Shown here: positions 1 to 6,254 of the stretch, in pieces | How positions within the stretch are numbered: the first letter of the stretch is position 1 | Layout: each line of letters opens with the position of its first letter | NCBI GenBank assembly: GCA_934454035.1 | Contig: CAKSFY010000129.1 | Coordinates: 1-6,324, forward strand | Reading direction: 5' to 3' | DNA: 6,324 bases | Source: an uncultured Clostridia bacterium | GTDB taxonomy: Bacteria; Bacillota; Clostridia; UBA1381 | The notes under the pieces: model-generated | What the model was told of the DNA's origin: nothing | The model's database searches: none | Seen by the model: the letters and a program-made list of their open reading frames with translations, nothing else | Position numbers and translations under genes: made by a program

Positions 1-171
1 ATTCAGGTTTCGCGTATGGGTGTGCCGACTGCACTGCTGTCAATACCGCTTAAATATATGCATACCTCTGTTGAGACATTATGTGTATCAGATGTGGAAA
101 TGACGGCGGAGCTTTTGACATTTTTTATTCAGAATATAGGTGAGGATACGGAGGAATGGCTGTGCTTATAG
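1..171 (+). CDS. M42-family metallo-aminopeptidase, C-terminal fragment (5' end outside window)
   Basis: Reading frame 1 is open from the window edge to a TAG at 169-171 and gives the last 56 residues of a protein. They match the C-terminal end of M42 (glutamyl aminopeptidase/cellulase-M-like) peptidases: a G-V-P-T-A stretch, then S-I-P-L-K-Y-M-H (the His codon is at 61-63), then T-S-V-E and a D-V-E-M-T-A-E-L-L helix. In this family that His is the last ligand of the two-metal site, and the Glu four residues later is usually conserved; both are present. The usual Arg before the Tyr is Lys here. These enzymes are cytoplasmic and remove N-terminal residues from peptides. The gene overlaps the next M42 gene by 16 bases in another frame, which points to translational coupling. 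The catalytic core lies outside the window, so activity and specificity cannot be judged. Confidence 0.9.
   Translation: MQVSRMGVPTALLSIPLKYMHTSVETLCVSDVEMTAELLTFFIQNIGEDTEEWLCL
138..155 (+). promoter_or_regulatory. Two candidate ribosome binding sites that leave the M42 start ambiguous
   Basis: Two purine-rich sites precede the second M42 gene, both inside the end of the preceding gene. AGGTGAGG (138-145) sits 10 bases before ATG 156, a workable spacing. GGAGGA (150-155) touches ATG 156 and is too close for it, but lies 6 bases before an in-frame GTG at 162. Starting at 162 removes only two residues and does not touch any M42 motif. Confidence 0.55.
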
Positions 172-1184
172 AAAAACTTTGCAATGCTTGCGGTGTAAGC
201 GGAAATGAAGCAGCCGTAAGAAAAATAATAAAATCTGAAATTGAGAATTATGCAGATGATATTACGGTTGACAGTATGGGTAATATGATTGCTTTCAAAA
301 AAGGAAAGGATTCGTCCAAAAAAGTAATGCTGTCAGCGCATATGGATGAAGTCGGATTTATCATAAGCGGATTTACGGAAAAAGGATTTCTCGAATTCAA
401 AACCGTCGGCGGAATAGACACGCGTGTAATTATATCTAAAAAAGTATATGTCGGTGAGAATAAAATCCCGGGTATTATCGGAATAAAGGCTATTCATCTG
501 CAAAAAAGAAGCGAACGCGATACCGTTCCCGAAATTTCGTCTTTATATATAGATATAGGCGCAAAAAGCAGACAGGAAGCCGAAAAAAGAGTTAGTCTCG
601 GAGATTATGCAGCATTTGCAACGGAGTTTGAATATTTCGGAGACAATAAAATAAAATCTAAGGCAATTGATGACAGGGCAGGCTGCTATGTACTGACGGA
701 AGCCATCAAAAAAGATGTCTTGTATGACACATATTTCTGCTTTTTGGTACAGGAGGAGGTAGGACTCCGAGGCGCAAGAATCGCAGCGGCAAGAGTGGAA
801 CCCGATATTGCACTTGTTCTTGAGGCGACAACCTGTTCGGATGTCTGCGGCTGCGAAGAGCATGAGTATGTAACAAAGCTCGGCGGCGGAGTGGTAATAA
901 CTATGCGTGACGGAAGCTCGATTGTTCCGGAAGATTATAGGAAGGCTCTTCAAGAATTGTGTGAAAAGAATAATATTCCGTATCAGTACAAAAAGACTAC
1001 AAGGGGCGGAAATGATGCCGGAGCAATTTATATATCGGGTAAAGGTGTAAAGTGCGCATCATTGTCGGTTCCATGCAGGTATCTGCACTCACCCGTCGGC
1101 GTTGCGGCACTTTCGGATATAAATGCGATGAAAGATTTGGTTTGCGGATTCTTGGATTCGCTGCCGGAGATAATAGGAGAATAA
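156..1184 (+). CDS. M42-family metallo-aminopeptidase (second of three tandem paralogues)
   Basis: This 342-residue protein has the usual M42 length. It is predicted to be a cytoplasmic dinuclear-metal aminopeptidase that trims peptides, normally as a large TET-type oligomer. Visible landmarks are the A-H62-M-D64-E motif (first metal ligand), a dimerisation/PDZ-like insert at about 70-165 carrying the family's I-H-L-Q segment near 113-116, K-A-I-D172-D-R (bridging Asp), Q-E200-E201-V-G-L-R-G-A (general base and metal ligand), E223 in V-L-E-A-T-T, and R-Y-L-H311-S-P (last metal His). E223 stands where the downstream paralogue has Asp (D211 in A-V-D-V-T). The Glu normally found four residues after the last His is Gly315. 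The segment after E223 is Cys-rich (C227, C231, C233). By eye it is about 40% identical to the next protein. The start is uncertain: ATG 156 directly abuts GGAGGA (150-155), so the GTG at 162 is also plausible. No signal peptide or membrane segment is seen. The true substrate cannot be read from the sequence. Confidence 0.93.
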   Translation: MAVLIEKLCNACGVSGNEAAVRKIIKSEIENYADDITVDSMGNMIAFKKGKDSSKKVMLSAHMDEVGFIISGFTEKGFLEFKTVGGIDTRVIISKKVYVGENKIPGIIGIKAIHLQKRSERDTVPEISSLYIDIGAKSRQEAEKRVSLGDYAAFATEFEYFGDNKIKSKAIDDRAGCYVLTEAIKKDVLYDTYFCFLVQEEVGLRGARIAAARVEPDIALVLEATTCSDVCGCEEHEYVTKLGGGVVITMRDGSSIVPEDYRKALQELCEKNNIPYQYKKTTRGGNDAGAIYISGKGVKCASLSVPCRYLHSPVGVAALSDINAMKDLVCGFLDSLPEIIGE

Positions 1185-1187
1185 ATT

Positions 1188-2162
1188 ATGGATATATTAA
1201 AAAAATTAGTGTCTGTTCCCGGTGCTTCGGGGTGTGAACGGGAAATCGCAAAAGTAATTGAAAACGAAATTAAAAATTATGCGGATGAAGTATACACCGA
1301 TGCGCTCGGCAACCTGATTGCACACAAAAAAGGAAGCGGCAAAAAAATAATGTTTGCCGCTCATATGGACGAAATAGGTGTTGCAGTGACATTTATTGAT
1401 GATAACGGATTCCTGAGATTTTCAAACGTCGGCGGTCTTTATACAAAGGAACTTTCGGCAAGAAGGGTTATATTTAAAAACGGTGTCACAGGCGTTATAT
1501 ATACAGAAAAAGATAATAAAATGATGCAGCTTTCAAAAATGTATATAGACATAGGTGCTGACAGCCGTGAAGCAGCTGAAAAAATGGTAAGTATAGGCGA
1601 TACGGCGGTGTTTGAGGGAACCTATCACCAAAACGGAAGCAGGATTATTTCAAAAGCACTTGACAATCGTGCAGGCTGCTATGTCCTGATTGAAGCAATG
1701 AAACGAGTTAAATCGGATAATGATTTGTATTTTGTGTTTACGACCCAGGAGGAAGTAGGTCTAAGAGGCGCAAGATGTGCTGCATATTCAATAGAGCCGT
1801 ATGCAGCGATAGCAGTTGACGTTACCGATACGGGCGATACTCCAGAATGTGCTAAAATGGCGGTAAATCTCGGAAAGGGTGCCTGCGTTAAAGTGATGGA
1901 CAGGTCGGTAATATGCCATAGTGAGATAAGAAATGTGCTTATTGAGCTGGCAAAAAAGAATAATATTTCGTATCAGCTCGAAATAATGACCGACGGCGGA
2001 ACGGATGCAGGGGTTATTCATCTTACCAAAGACGGAGTGAAAACCGGCGGAATATCGATTCCGACAAGATACATTCATTCTCCGTCCGAACTTGCTGATG
2101 CAAATGATATAGAAGCTTGCATAAGACTTGCCGCGGCATTTGCGGAGTGTGACAGTATATGA
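1188..2162 (+). CDS. M42-family metallo-aminopeptidase (third tandem paralogue, shortened insert)
   Basis: This 324-residue protein is a second complete M42 peptidase, expected to be a cytoplasmic aminopeptidase. All catalytic landmarks are present: A-A-H59-M-D61-E, K-A-L-D159-N-R, Q-E188-E189-V-G-L-R-G-A, A-V-D211-V-T and R-Y-I-H297-S-P-S-E. The D-V-T form at 211 and the Glu after the last His are family-typical, unlike the preceding paralogue. It is shorter mainly because the insert domain around residues 101-117 has lost the I-H-L-Q segment that the preceding protein keeps; T-G-V-I-Y runs almost directly into the M-Y-I-D-I-G strand. The start is well supported: AGGAGA at 1175-1180 lies 7 bases before ATG 1188, only 3 bases after the previous TAA. 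Its stop overlaps the methyltransferase start by four bases (ATGA). It may act alone or co-assemble with its neighbours; the sequence does not decide this. Confidence 0.93.
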   Translation: MDILKKLVSVPGASGCEREIAKVIENEIKNYADEVYTDALGNLIAHKKGSGKKIMFAAHMDEIGVAVTFIDDNGFLRFSNVGGLYTKELSARRVIFKNGVTGVIYTEKDNKMMQLSKMYIDIGADSREAAEKMVSIGDTAVFEGTYHQNGSRIISKALDNRAGCYVLIEAMKRVKSDNDLYFVFTTQEEVGLRGARCAAYSIEPYAAIAVDVTDTGDTPECAKMAVNLGKGACVKVMDRSVICHSEIRNVLIELAKKNNISYQLEIMTDGGTDAGVIHLTKDGVKTGGISIPTRYIHSPSELADANDIEACIRLAAAFAECDSI

Positions 2163-2938
2163 CAGATGTTATTTCTTCGGCACAGAATCCGAAGGTGAAA
2201 CTTGCAAAATCACTGCTCCTAAAAAAAAACAGAGTAAAAAACGGACTTTACACGGTTGAGGGATTAAAATCGGTAACCGATGCCGCGGCGGCAGGCGCTG
2301 ATATAAAAATGATTTTTCTTTCAGAGCAAAGCAGTTCTTTACAAGATGATTTTGCAGAATATCCGTGTTATATTGTCGGAGATGAAATTTTTTCGGGTAT
2401 GTGTGATACAAAAACTCCTCAGGGGGTTTTGGCGGTTATTGCAATCAATAAACGCAAATTCAGCTTTTCAAAAGATGAGATGTATATCTGCTGCGATAAT
2501 GTCCGCGATCCGGGAAACCTCGGTACGATTATAAGAACGGCGGATGCGGCAGGCTTCGGAGGAGTTATTCTGTACGGGGATTGTGCTGATTTGTACAGCC
2601 CCAAAACAGTTCGTTCAAGCATGGGTTCATTTTTTCATATACCTATATACGAAAACGCTTCGTATGAGGACATTAAAAAGCTCAAAGCCGACGGCTTTAA
2701 GCTTTTTTGCGGCGCGCTTTCGGATAAAACCGTAGACTATACCGAGGCGGATTTTATGTCCCCCTTTGTTATATGCGTGGGAAATGAAGCAAACGGAATT
2801 TCGGACGAGATGGAAAAAGCAGCCGATAAAACGGTGAAAATTCCGATAAACGGAGCGGCGGAATCTTTAAATGTCGGAATAGCCGCAGCAGTACTTATGT
2901 ACGAGGCAGTCAGACAGAGAAACGAAAAAAATTGTTGA
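2159..2938 (+). CDS. SpoU/TrmH-family (SPOUT) RNA 2'-O-ribose methyltransferase
   Basis: This 259-residue protein transfers a methyl group from S-adenosylmethionine to a ribose 2'-OH of rRNA or tRNA. The N-terminal part (about 1-95) resembles the SpoU substrate-binding domain, beginning I-S-S-A-Q-N-P-K-V-K and including Y-T-V-E-G. The C-terminal part is the knotted SPOUT domain with its three motifs: D-N-V-R-D-P-G-N120-L-G-T-I-I-R126-T-A (motif 1), V-G-N-E210-A-N-G-I-S (motif 2) and I-P-I-N-G-A-A-E-S-L-N238-V-G-I-A (motif 3). Length and layout fit the Firmicutes YsgA/RlmP-type group; RlmP methylates the 23S rRNA A-loop guanosine in Bacillus subtilis. RlmB- or TrmH-like substrates cannot be excluded, so no symbol is given. 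The ATG overlaps the preceding stop (ATGA), so translation is probably coupled to the peptidase gene; a weak GGAG lies at 2144-2147. Two local oddities are a run of nine A at 2221-2229 and a strong hairpin at 2675-2707. Confidence 0.92.
   Translation: MTDVISSAQNPKVKLAKSLLLKKNRVKNGLYTVEGLKSVTDAAAAGADIKMIFLSEQSSSLQDDFAEYPCYIVGDEIFSGMCDTKTPQGVLAVIAINKRKFSFSKDEMYICCDNVRDPGNLGTIIRTADAAGFGGVILYGDCADLYSPKTVRSSMGSFFHIPIYENASYEDIKKLKADGFKLFCGALSDKTVDYTEADFMSPFVICVGNEANGISDEMEKAADKTVKIPINGAAESLNVGIAAAVLMYEAVRQRNEKNC
2675..2708 (+). terminator. Terminator-like hairpin inside the methyltransferase coding sequence
   Basis: The left arm runs from 2675 to 2689 and ends in AAAGCC. The loop is GAC (2690-2692). 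The right arm starts GGCTTT at 2693 and runs into AGC and a run of six T (2703-2708). I count 14 base pairs with one C/A mismatch (2683 against 2699). The outer five pairs use the A run against the T run, so the shape resembles an intrinsic terminator on the + strand and, read from the other side, on the - strand too. It sits over residues about 172-183 of the methyltransferase. Whether it stops transcription is unknown; translating ribosomes would normally mask it. Confidence 0.35.
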
Positions 2939-2963
2939 CTATTTTGAAATTTGATATTATAAT
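2935..2963 (+). promoter_or_regulatory. Sigma-A (housekeeping) promoter for dprA-topA-trmFO
   Basis: The -35 box TTGACT (2935-2940, one base from TTGACA) and the -10 box TATAAT (2958-2963, exact consensus) are separated by exactly 17 bases, with AT-rich surroundings. Transcription would begin near 2969-2972, giving a short leader of about 30 bases before the dprA GTG. The -35 box overlaps the methyltransferase TGA (2936-2938). The -10 lies inside a perfect 12-base palindrome (2954-2965). No operator or riboswitch fits in the short leader. Confidence 0.8.
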
Positions 2964-2983
2964 ATACTTTATAAGGCAATAAA

Positions 2984-2989
2984 AGGTGG
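2984..2989 (+). promoter_or_regulatory. Ribosome binding site that fixes the dprA GTG start
   Basis: AGGTGG lies 9 bases before the GTG at 2999-3001, and no in-frame ATG is available near the N-terminus. The protein read from this GTG begins with the conserved helical N-terminal region expected for DprA, so the GTG start is well supported. Confidence 0.8.
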
Positions 2990-2998
2990 GCGAAAATT

Positions 2999-4132
2999 GT
3001 GGATAAAACAATTTATTGGGTATGGCTTTGCAATCTTTCGGGTATATTTCCGAATAAAATTACTGCGCTTTTGGAACACTTTGAAACTGTGGAGGATATA
3101 TACAGAGCCGGGACGGACGACTATAAAGGAATATCAGGCATATCAAGAGGAGATGCACTTGTACTTAATTCAAAGGATTTAAGCCATGCCGAGAAGATAA
3201 TTACGGCCACTCAGAAGGCAGGAGCTCATATTCTGACTTATGACGATATAAATTATCCGGATTCGCTGAGAAAAATACCAAACCCACCGTATGTTTTGTA
3301 TATTAAAGGTGAAATGCTGCCGTGGGACAGGCTGTTGTGCATCGGAGTAGTAGGAACAAGAGAGAGCAGTGAATACGGGGAAAAGGCGGTTCACCATATT
3401 GCGTATGAGCTTGCATTAAACGGAGTGACCATAGTAGGCGGTATGGCTGTCGGAATTGACACTGTCGGCGCACTTGCGGCACTGGAAGCCGGAGGGAAAA
3501 CAATCGCTGTTTTAGGGTCGGGAATCGATGTGGTTTATCCTCCGCAAAATGCGGGTCTTATGCAGAAAATTATTGAAAACGGAGCGGTTATAACGGAGTA
3601 TCCGCCGGGCTCACCGGCACATGGGTATCACTTCCCGGTAAGAAACAGAATTATAAGCGGACTTTCAAGAGGAATTTTAGTGGGTGAAGCTCCTGCTAAA
3701 AGCGGTGCGCTTATAACCGCAAGATATGCACTCGAAACCGGCAAGGACTTGTTTGTTATTCCGGGTAAAATATTTGATTATAATTTTGTCGGCAGTAACA
3801 GGCTTTTAAAAGAAGCCGGTAAAGCAACCATATGTGCAAACGATATTTTGGAAGAATATCCTTATGATGTTGCAAAGCTTGTCAGACCGACGGGGAAAAA
3901 ACAGGCTGCGGACAATATAAAAACAGTTTCGATTGATGATGAAAAATACTCTTCGCTCGGCACGGACGAACGCAGAATAATCGAATTGCTGATAGAGGGG
4001 AATCTGCATATTGATGAAATGAAAGCGAAAAGCGGCATTGATATAGAAAGGCTTAATTCTATGCTGCCGCTTTTGGAAATGACGGGATATATAAAAAAGC
4101 TTCCCGGAGACAATTACAGACTTGAATATTAA
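2999..4132 (+). CDS. dprA: DNA-processing protein DprA (Smf)
   Basis: DprA binds single-stranded DNA in the cytoplasm and loads RecA on it, most notably on DNA taken up during natural transformation; it is also kept in many bacteria not known to be competent. The 377-residue protein has a helix-hairpin-helix/SAM-like N-terminus (about 1-70) and then the Rossmann-like DprA core (about 80-290). The core shows G-V-V-G-T-R (116-121), V-G-G-M-A-V-G-I-D (146-154), F-P-V-R-N-R-I-I-S-G-L-S (212-223), S-G-A-L-I-T-A (235-241), V-I-P-G (253-256) and G-S-N-R-L-L (265-270). A C-terminal winged-helix domain (about 315-375) is also present. Compared with the usual S-G-x-A-R-G-I-D-x-A-A-H, the core has G147, V151 and no His at 158; the phosphate-loop glycines and Asp154 remain. 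It starts with GTG behind its own strong promoter, and topA follows after 33 bases. Confidence 0.96.
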   Translation: MDKTIYWVWLCNLSGIFPNKITALLEHFETVEDIYRAGTDDYKGISGISRGDALVLNSKDLSHAEKIITATQKAGAHILTYDDINYPDSLRKIPNPPYVLYIKGEMLPWDRLLCIGVVGTRESSEYGEKAVHHIAYELALNGVTIVGGMAVGIDTVGALAALEAGGKTIAVLGSGIDVVYPPQNAGLMQKIIENGAVITEYPPGSPAHGYHFPVRNRIISGLSRGILVGEAPAKSGALITARYALETGKDLFVIPGKIFDYNFVGSNRLLKEAGKATICANDILEEYPYDVAKLVRPTGKKQAADNIKTVSIDDEKYSSLGTDERRIIELLIEGNLHIDEMKAKSGIDIERLNSMLPLLEMTGYIKKLPGDNYRLEY

Positions 4133-4165
4133 CGGAAAGCTCAATAATCAGAAAGGAATTAACGA

Positions 4166-6250
4166 ATGTCAAAGAAATTATTGATTGTCGAATCTCCCGC
4201 AAAGGCGGGAACAATTAAAAAATATCTGGGAAAGGACTATACTGTCGTTGCTTCAATGGGACATGTGATTGACCTGCCCAAAAGTCAGCTTGCAGTCGAT
4301 GTTGAGCATGATTTTACCCCTAGGTATATAACAATCAGGGGCAAGGGTGATTTGCTTGCAAAACTGAAAAAAGAGGCAAAGAATGCCGATGTTGTATATC
4401 TGGCAACCGACCCGGACCGTGAGGGAGAAGCGATAAGCTGGCATTTGGCAAAAGCTTTGAAAATAGATATTAATTCAAAATGCAGAGTAACCTTTAATGA
4501 AATCACCAAAACAGCAGTTAAAAATGCAATCAAAGAGCCGAGATGTATTGATATGGATTTGGTTGACGCTCAGCAGGCAAGACGTGTTTTGGACAGGATA
4601 GTGGGCTATAAAATCAGTCCTCTTTTATGGGAAAAGGTAAAAAGAGGATTGAGTGCCGGACGTGTTCAGTCTGTTGCTACACGAATGATTTGCGACAGGG
4701 AAGAGGAAATTTTAAATTTTGTCCCGGAGGAATACTGGAGCGTAGAAGCGGAATTTCAAAAAAATAAATCTAAATTTACAGCAAAATATTACGGCAGAGG
4801 CGGAAAGGAGGAAAAGCTTTCAAACGGAGAAGAAGCGCAAAGAATAGTCGATGCTGTCGGAAAAAAAGAATTTGTTGTTTCGGCAATCCGCGAAAGCGAG
4901 GTTATTAAAAATCCGCCGCCACCCTTCACTACAAGTACACTGCAACAGGATGCTTTAAGAAAAATCGGCTTCGGAACAAGCCGGACAATGCAGAATGCAC
5001 AGGCTCTTTATGAGGGTATTAATATAGGAGGAAAATACGGCGCAGTCGGTCTTATCACTTATATGCGTACCGATTCGCTCAGAATTTCGCAGGAAGCACA
5101 GCAGGAGACTGTTTCGTATATTGCGGAGAAGTTCGGGAACGAATATGTTAAAGCAAGGCAATATAAAGCAAAAAAGAACGCGCAGGATGCGCATGAAGCA
5201 ATCCGCCCCACAAATGTGAATATCAAACCGATTGACATTAAGGACAAGCTTACATCTGACCAGTATAAACTTTATAAGCTTATTTGGGAACGATTTGTAG
5301 CAAGTCAGATGTCAGCAGTGGTTTACAAAACAGTTAACGCAACTGTCACCGCCGGAGATTATGATTTCAGGGCAAGCGGCTCGGCTGTTAAGTTTGACGG
5401 CTTTACCGCAGTCTATACAGAAGGCAGTGATGATGACAAGAAGAAAAAGGATAAGATGCTGCCTGCTCTTAACGAGGGAGAAAATGTCAAGCTTGCGGAT
5501 ATAGAAGGAAAGCAGCATTTTACTCAGCCGCCGGCACGTTTTACGGAAGCAACGCTTGTCCGCGCTTTGGAAGAGAACGGAATAGGACGTCCGAGTACTT
5601 ATGCACCGACAATTGCGACAATCATATCAAGAGGATATGTTGCAAGGAGCAAAAAGCAGCTTGTGCCCACGGATTTGGGCAGTGTGACGACTGATATTAT
5701 GAAGAACAATTTCAAAGACATAGTCGATATAGAGTTTACCGCAAATATGGAAAAAGAGCTTGATGAGGTTGAGGACGGAAAAAGAGAATGGGTGAAAATT
5801 TTAAAGGATTTTTATCCGCCGTTTGAAAAGAATCTGGAAAAAGCCGCAGCAAATATTGCTAAAATTAAAATTAAAGATGAGGAATCGGATGTCGTATGTG
5901 AAAAATGCGGCAGGAAAATGGTTTACAAGCTGTCGAAATTCGGCAAGTTTCTTGCTTGTCCGGGATATCCGGAGTGTAAAAACACGAAAGCAATACGCAC
6001 GGAAACGGGCACGAAATGTCCGAAATGCGGCGGTGAAATTCTCGTGAAAAAATCCAAAAAAGGCAAAGTGTATTACGGCTGCGAGCATTATCCGAAGTGC
6101 GATTTTATGCTGTGGGATGAACCTGTAAAGGGCGAGGCATGTCCTGTGTGCGGCGGTCTTTTGATAAAGAAAAACGGCAGAAATAAGAAGATTATGTGTA
6201 CTGCCGAGGGCTGCACTTATGAGAGAAGCCTGAAGAAAAAGACGGAGTGA
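4166..6250 (+). CDS. topA: DNA topoisomerase I (type IA, omega protein)
   Basis: This 694-residue enzyme relaxes negatively supercoiled DNA by cutting one strand through a 5'-phosphotyrosine link. It has the usual Firmicutes length. The TOPRIM domain (about 1-115) has I-V-E9-S and the metal-binding D82-P-D84-R-E86-G-E. The catalytic core includes G-L-S-A-G-R-V-Q-S (161-169), the active-site Tyr299 with Arg301 in I-T-Y-M-R-T-D-S, and A-H343-E-A-I-R-P. A conserved P-A-R-F-T-E-A-T-L-V segment lies at 456-465, and G-I-G-R-P-S-T-Y-A at 472-480. The C-terminus has three four-cysteine zinc ribbons: C578/C581/C598/C604, C618/C621/C639/C645 and C659/C662/C678/C683. All are intact. The start is supported by AAAGGA (4152-4157), 8 bases before the ATG. 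No promoter is visible in the 33-base gap after dprA, so it is probably read from the dprA promoter. Nothing is truncated or missing. Confidence 0.98.
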   Translation: MSKKLLIVESPAKAGTIKKYLGKDYTVVASMGHVIDLPKSQLAVDVEHDFTPRYITIRGKGDLLAKLKKEAKNADVVYLATDPDREGEAISWHLAKALKIDINSKCRVTFNEITKTAVKNAIKEPRCIDMDLVDAQQARRVLDRIVGYKISPLLWEKVKRGLSAGRVQSVATRMICDREEEILNFVPEEYWSVEAEFQKNKSKFTAKYYGRGGKEEKLSNGEEAQRIVDAVGKKEFVVSAIRESEVIKNPPPPFTTSTLQQDALRKIGFGTSRTMQNAQALYEGINIGGKYGAVGLITYMRTDSLRISQEAQQETVSYIAEKFGNEYVKARQYKAKKNAQDAHEAIRPTNVNIKPIDIKDKLTSDQYKLYKLIWERFVASQMSAVVYKTVNATVTAGDYDFRASGSAVKFDGFTAVYTEGSDDDKKKKDKMLPALNEGENVKLADIEGKQHFTQPPARFTEATLVRALEENGIGRPSTYAPTIATIISRGYVARSKKQLVPTDLGSVTTDIMKNNFKDIVDIEFTANMEKELDEVEDGKREWVKILKDFYPPFEKNLEKAAANIAKIKIKDEESDVVCEKCGRKMVYKLSKFGKFLACPGYPECKNTKAIRTETGTKCPKCGGEILVKKSKKGKVYYGCEHYPKCDFMLWDEPVKGEACPVCGGLLIKKNGRNKKIMCTAEGCTYERSLKKKTE

Positions 6251-6254
6251 TGAA

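Noticed and set aside
543..953. 136-codon open frame on the - strand opposite the second M42 gene
   Set aside because: It lies wholly inside a conserved + strand gene, its product is Cys/Phe-rich with no recognisable domain, and no start signal context supports it. It is a shadow frame.
2221..2229. Run of nine A with a possible A-AAA-AAC slippery heptamer in the methyltransferase gene
   Set aside because: The main frame encodes an intact family-typical protein, and I see no nearby downstream structure or useful product in the shifted frame. A sequencing or mutation hot spot is possible but nothing is broken.
2956..2984. Possible divergent - strand promoter using the palindromic -10
   Set aside because: The matching -35 position on the - strand reads TTTTAT, a poor fit, and it would only transcribe antisense into the methyltransferase gene.
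3806..4144. 112-codon open frame on the - strand over the end of dprA
   Set aside because: It is antisense to the conserved DprA winged-helix region, rich in Phe/Ile as expected from reversed A-rich codons, and matches no family I recognise.
4133..4165. Possible promoter or terminator between dprA and topA
   Set aside because: The 33-base gap holds a ribosome binding site (4152-4157) but no -35/-10 pair and no hairpin with a T run.
4804..4811. Perfect AAAGGAGG inside topA
   Set aside because: No start codon lies at a suitable distance and the bases simply encode K-E-E in a lysine/glutamate-rich segment.
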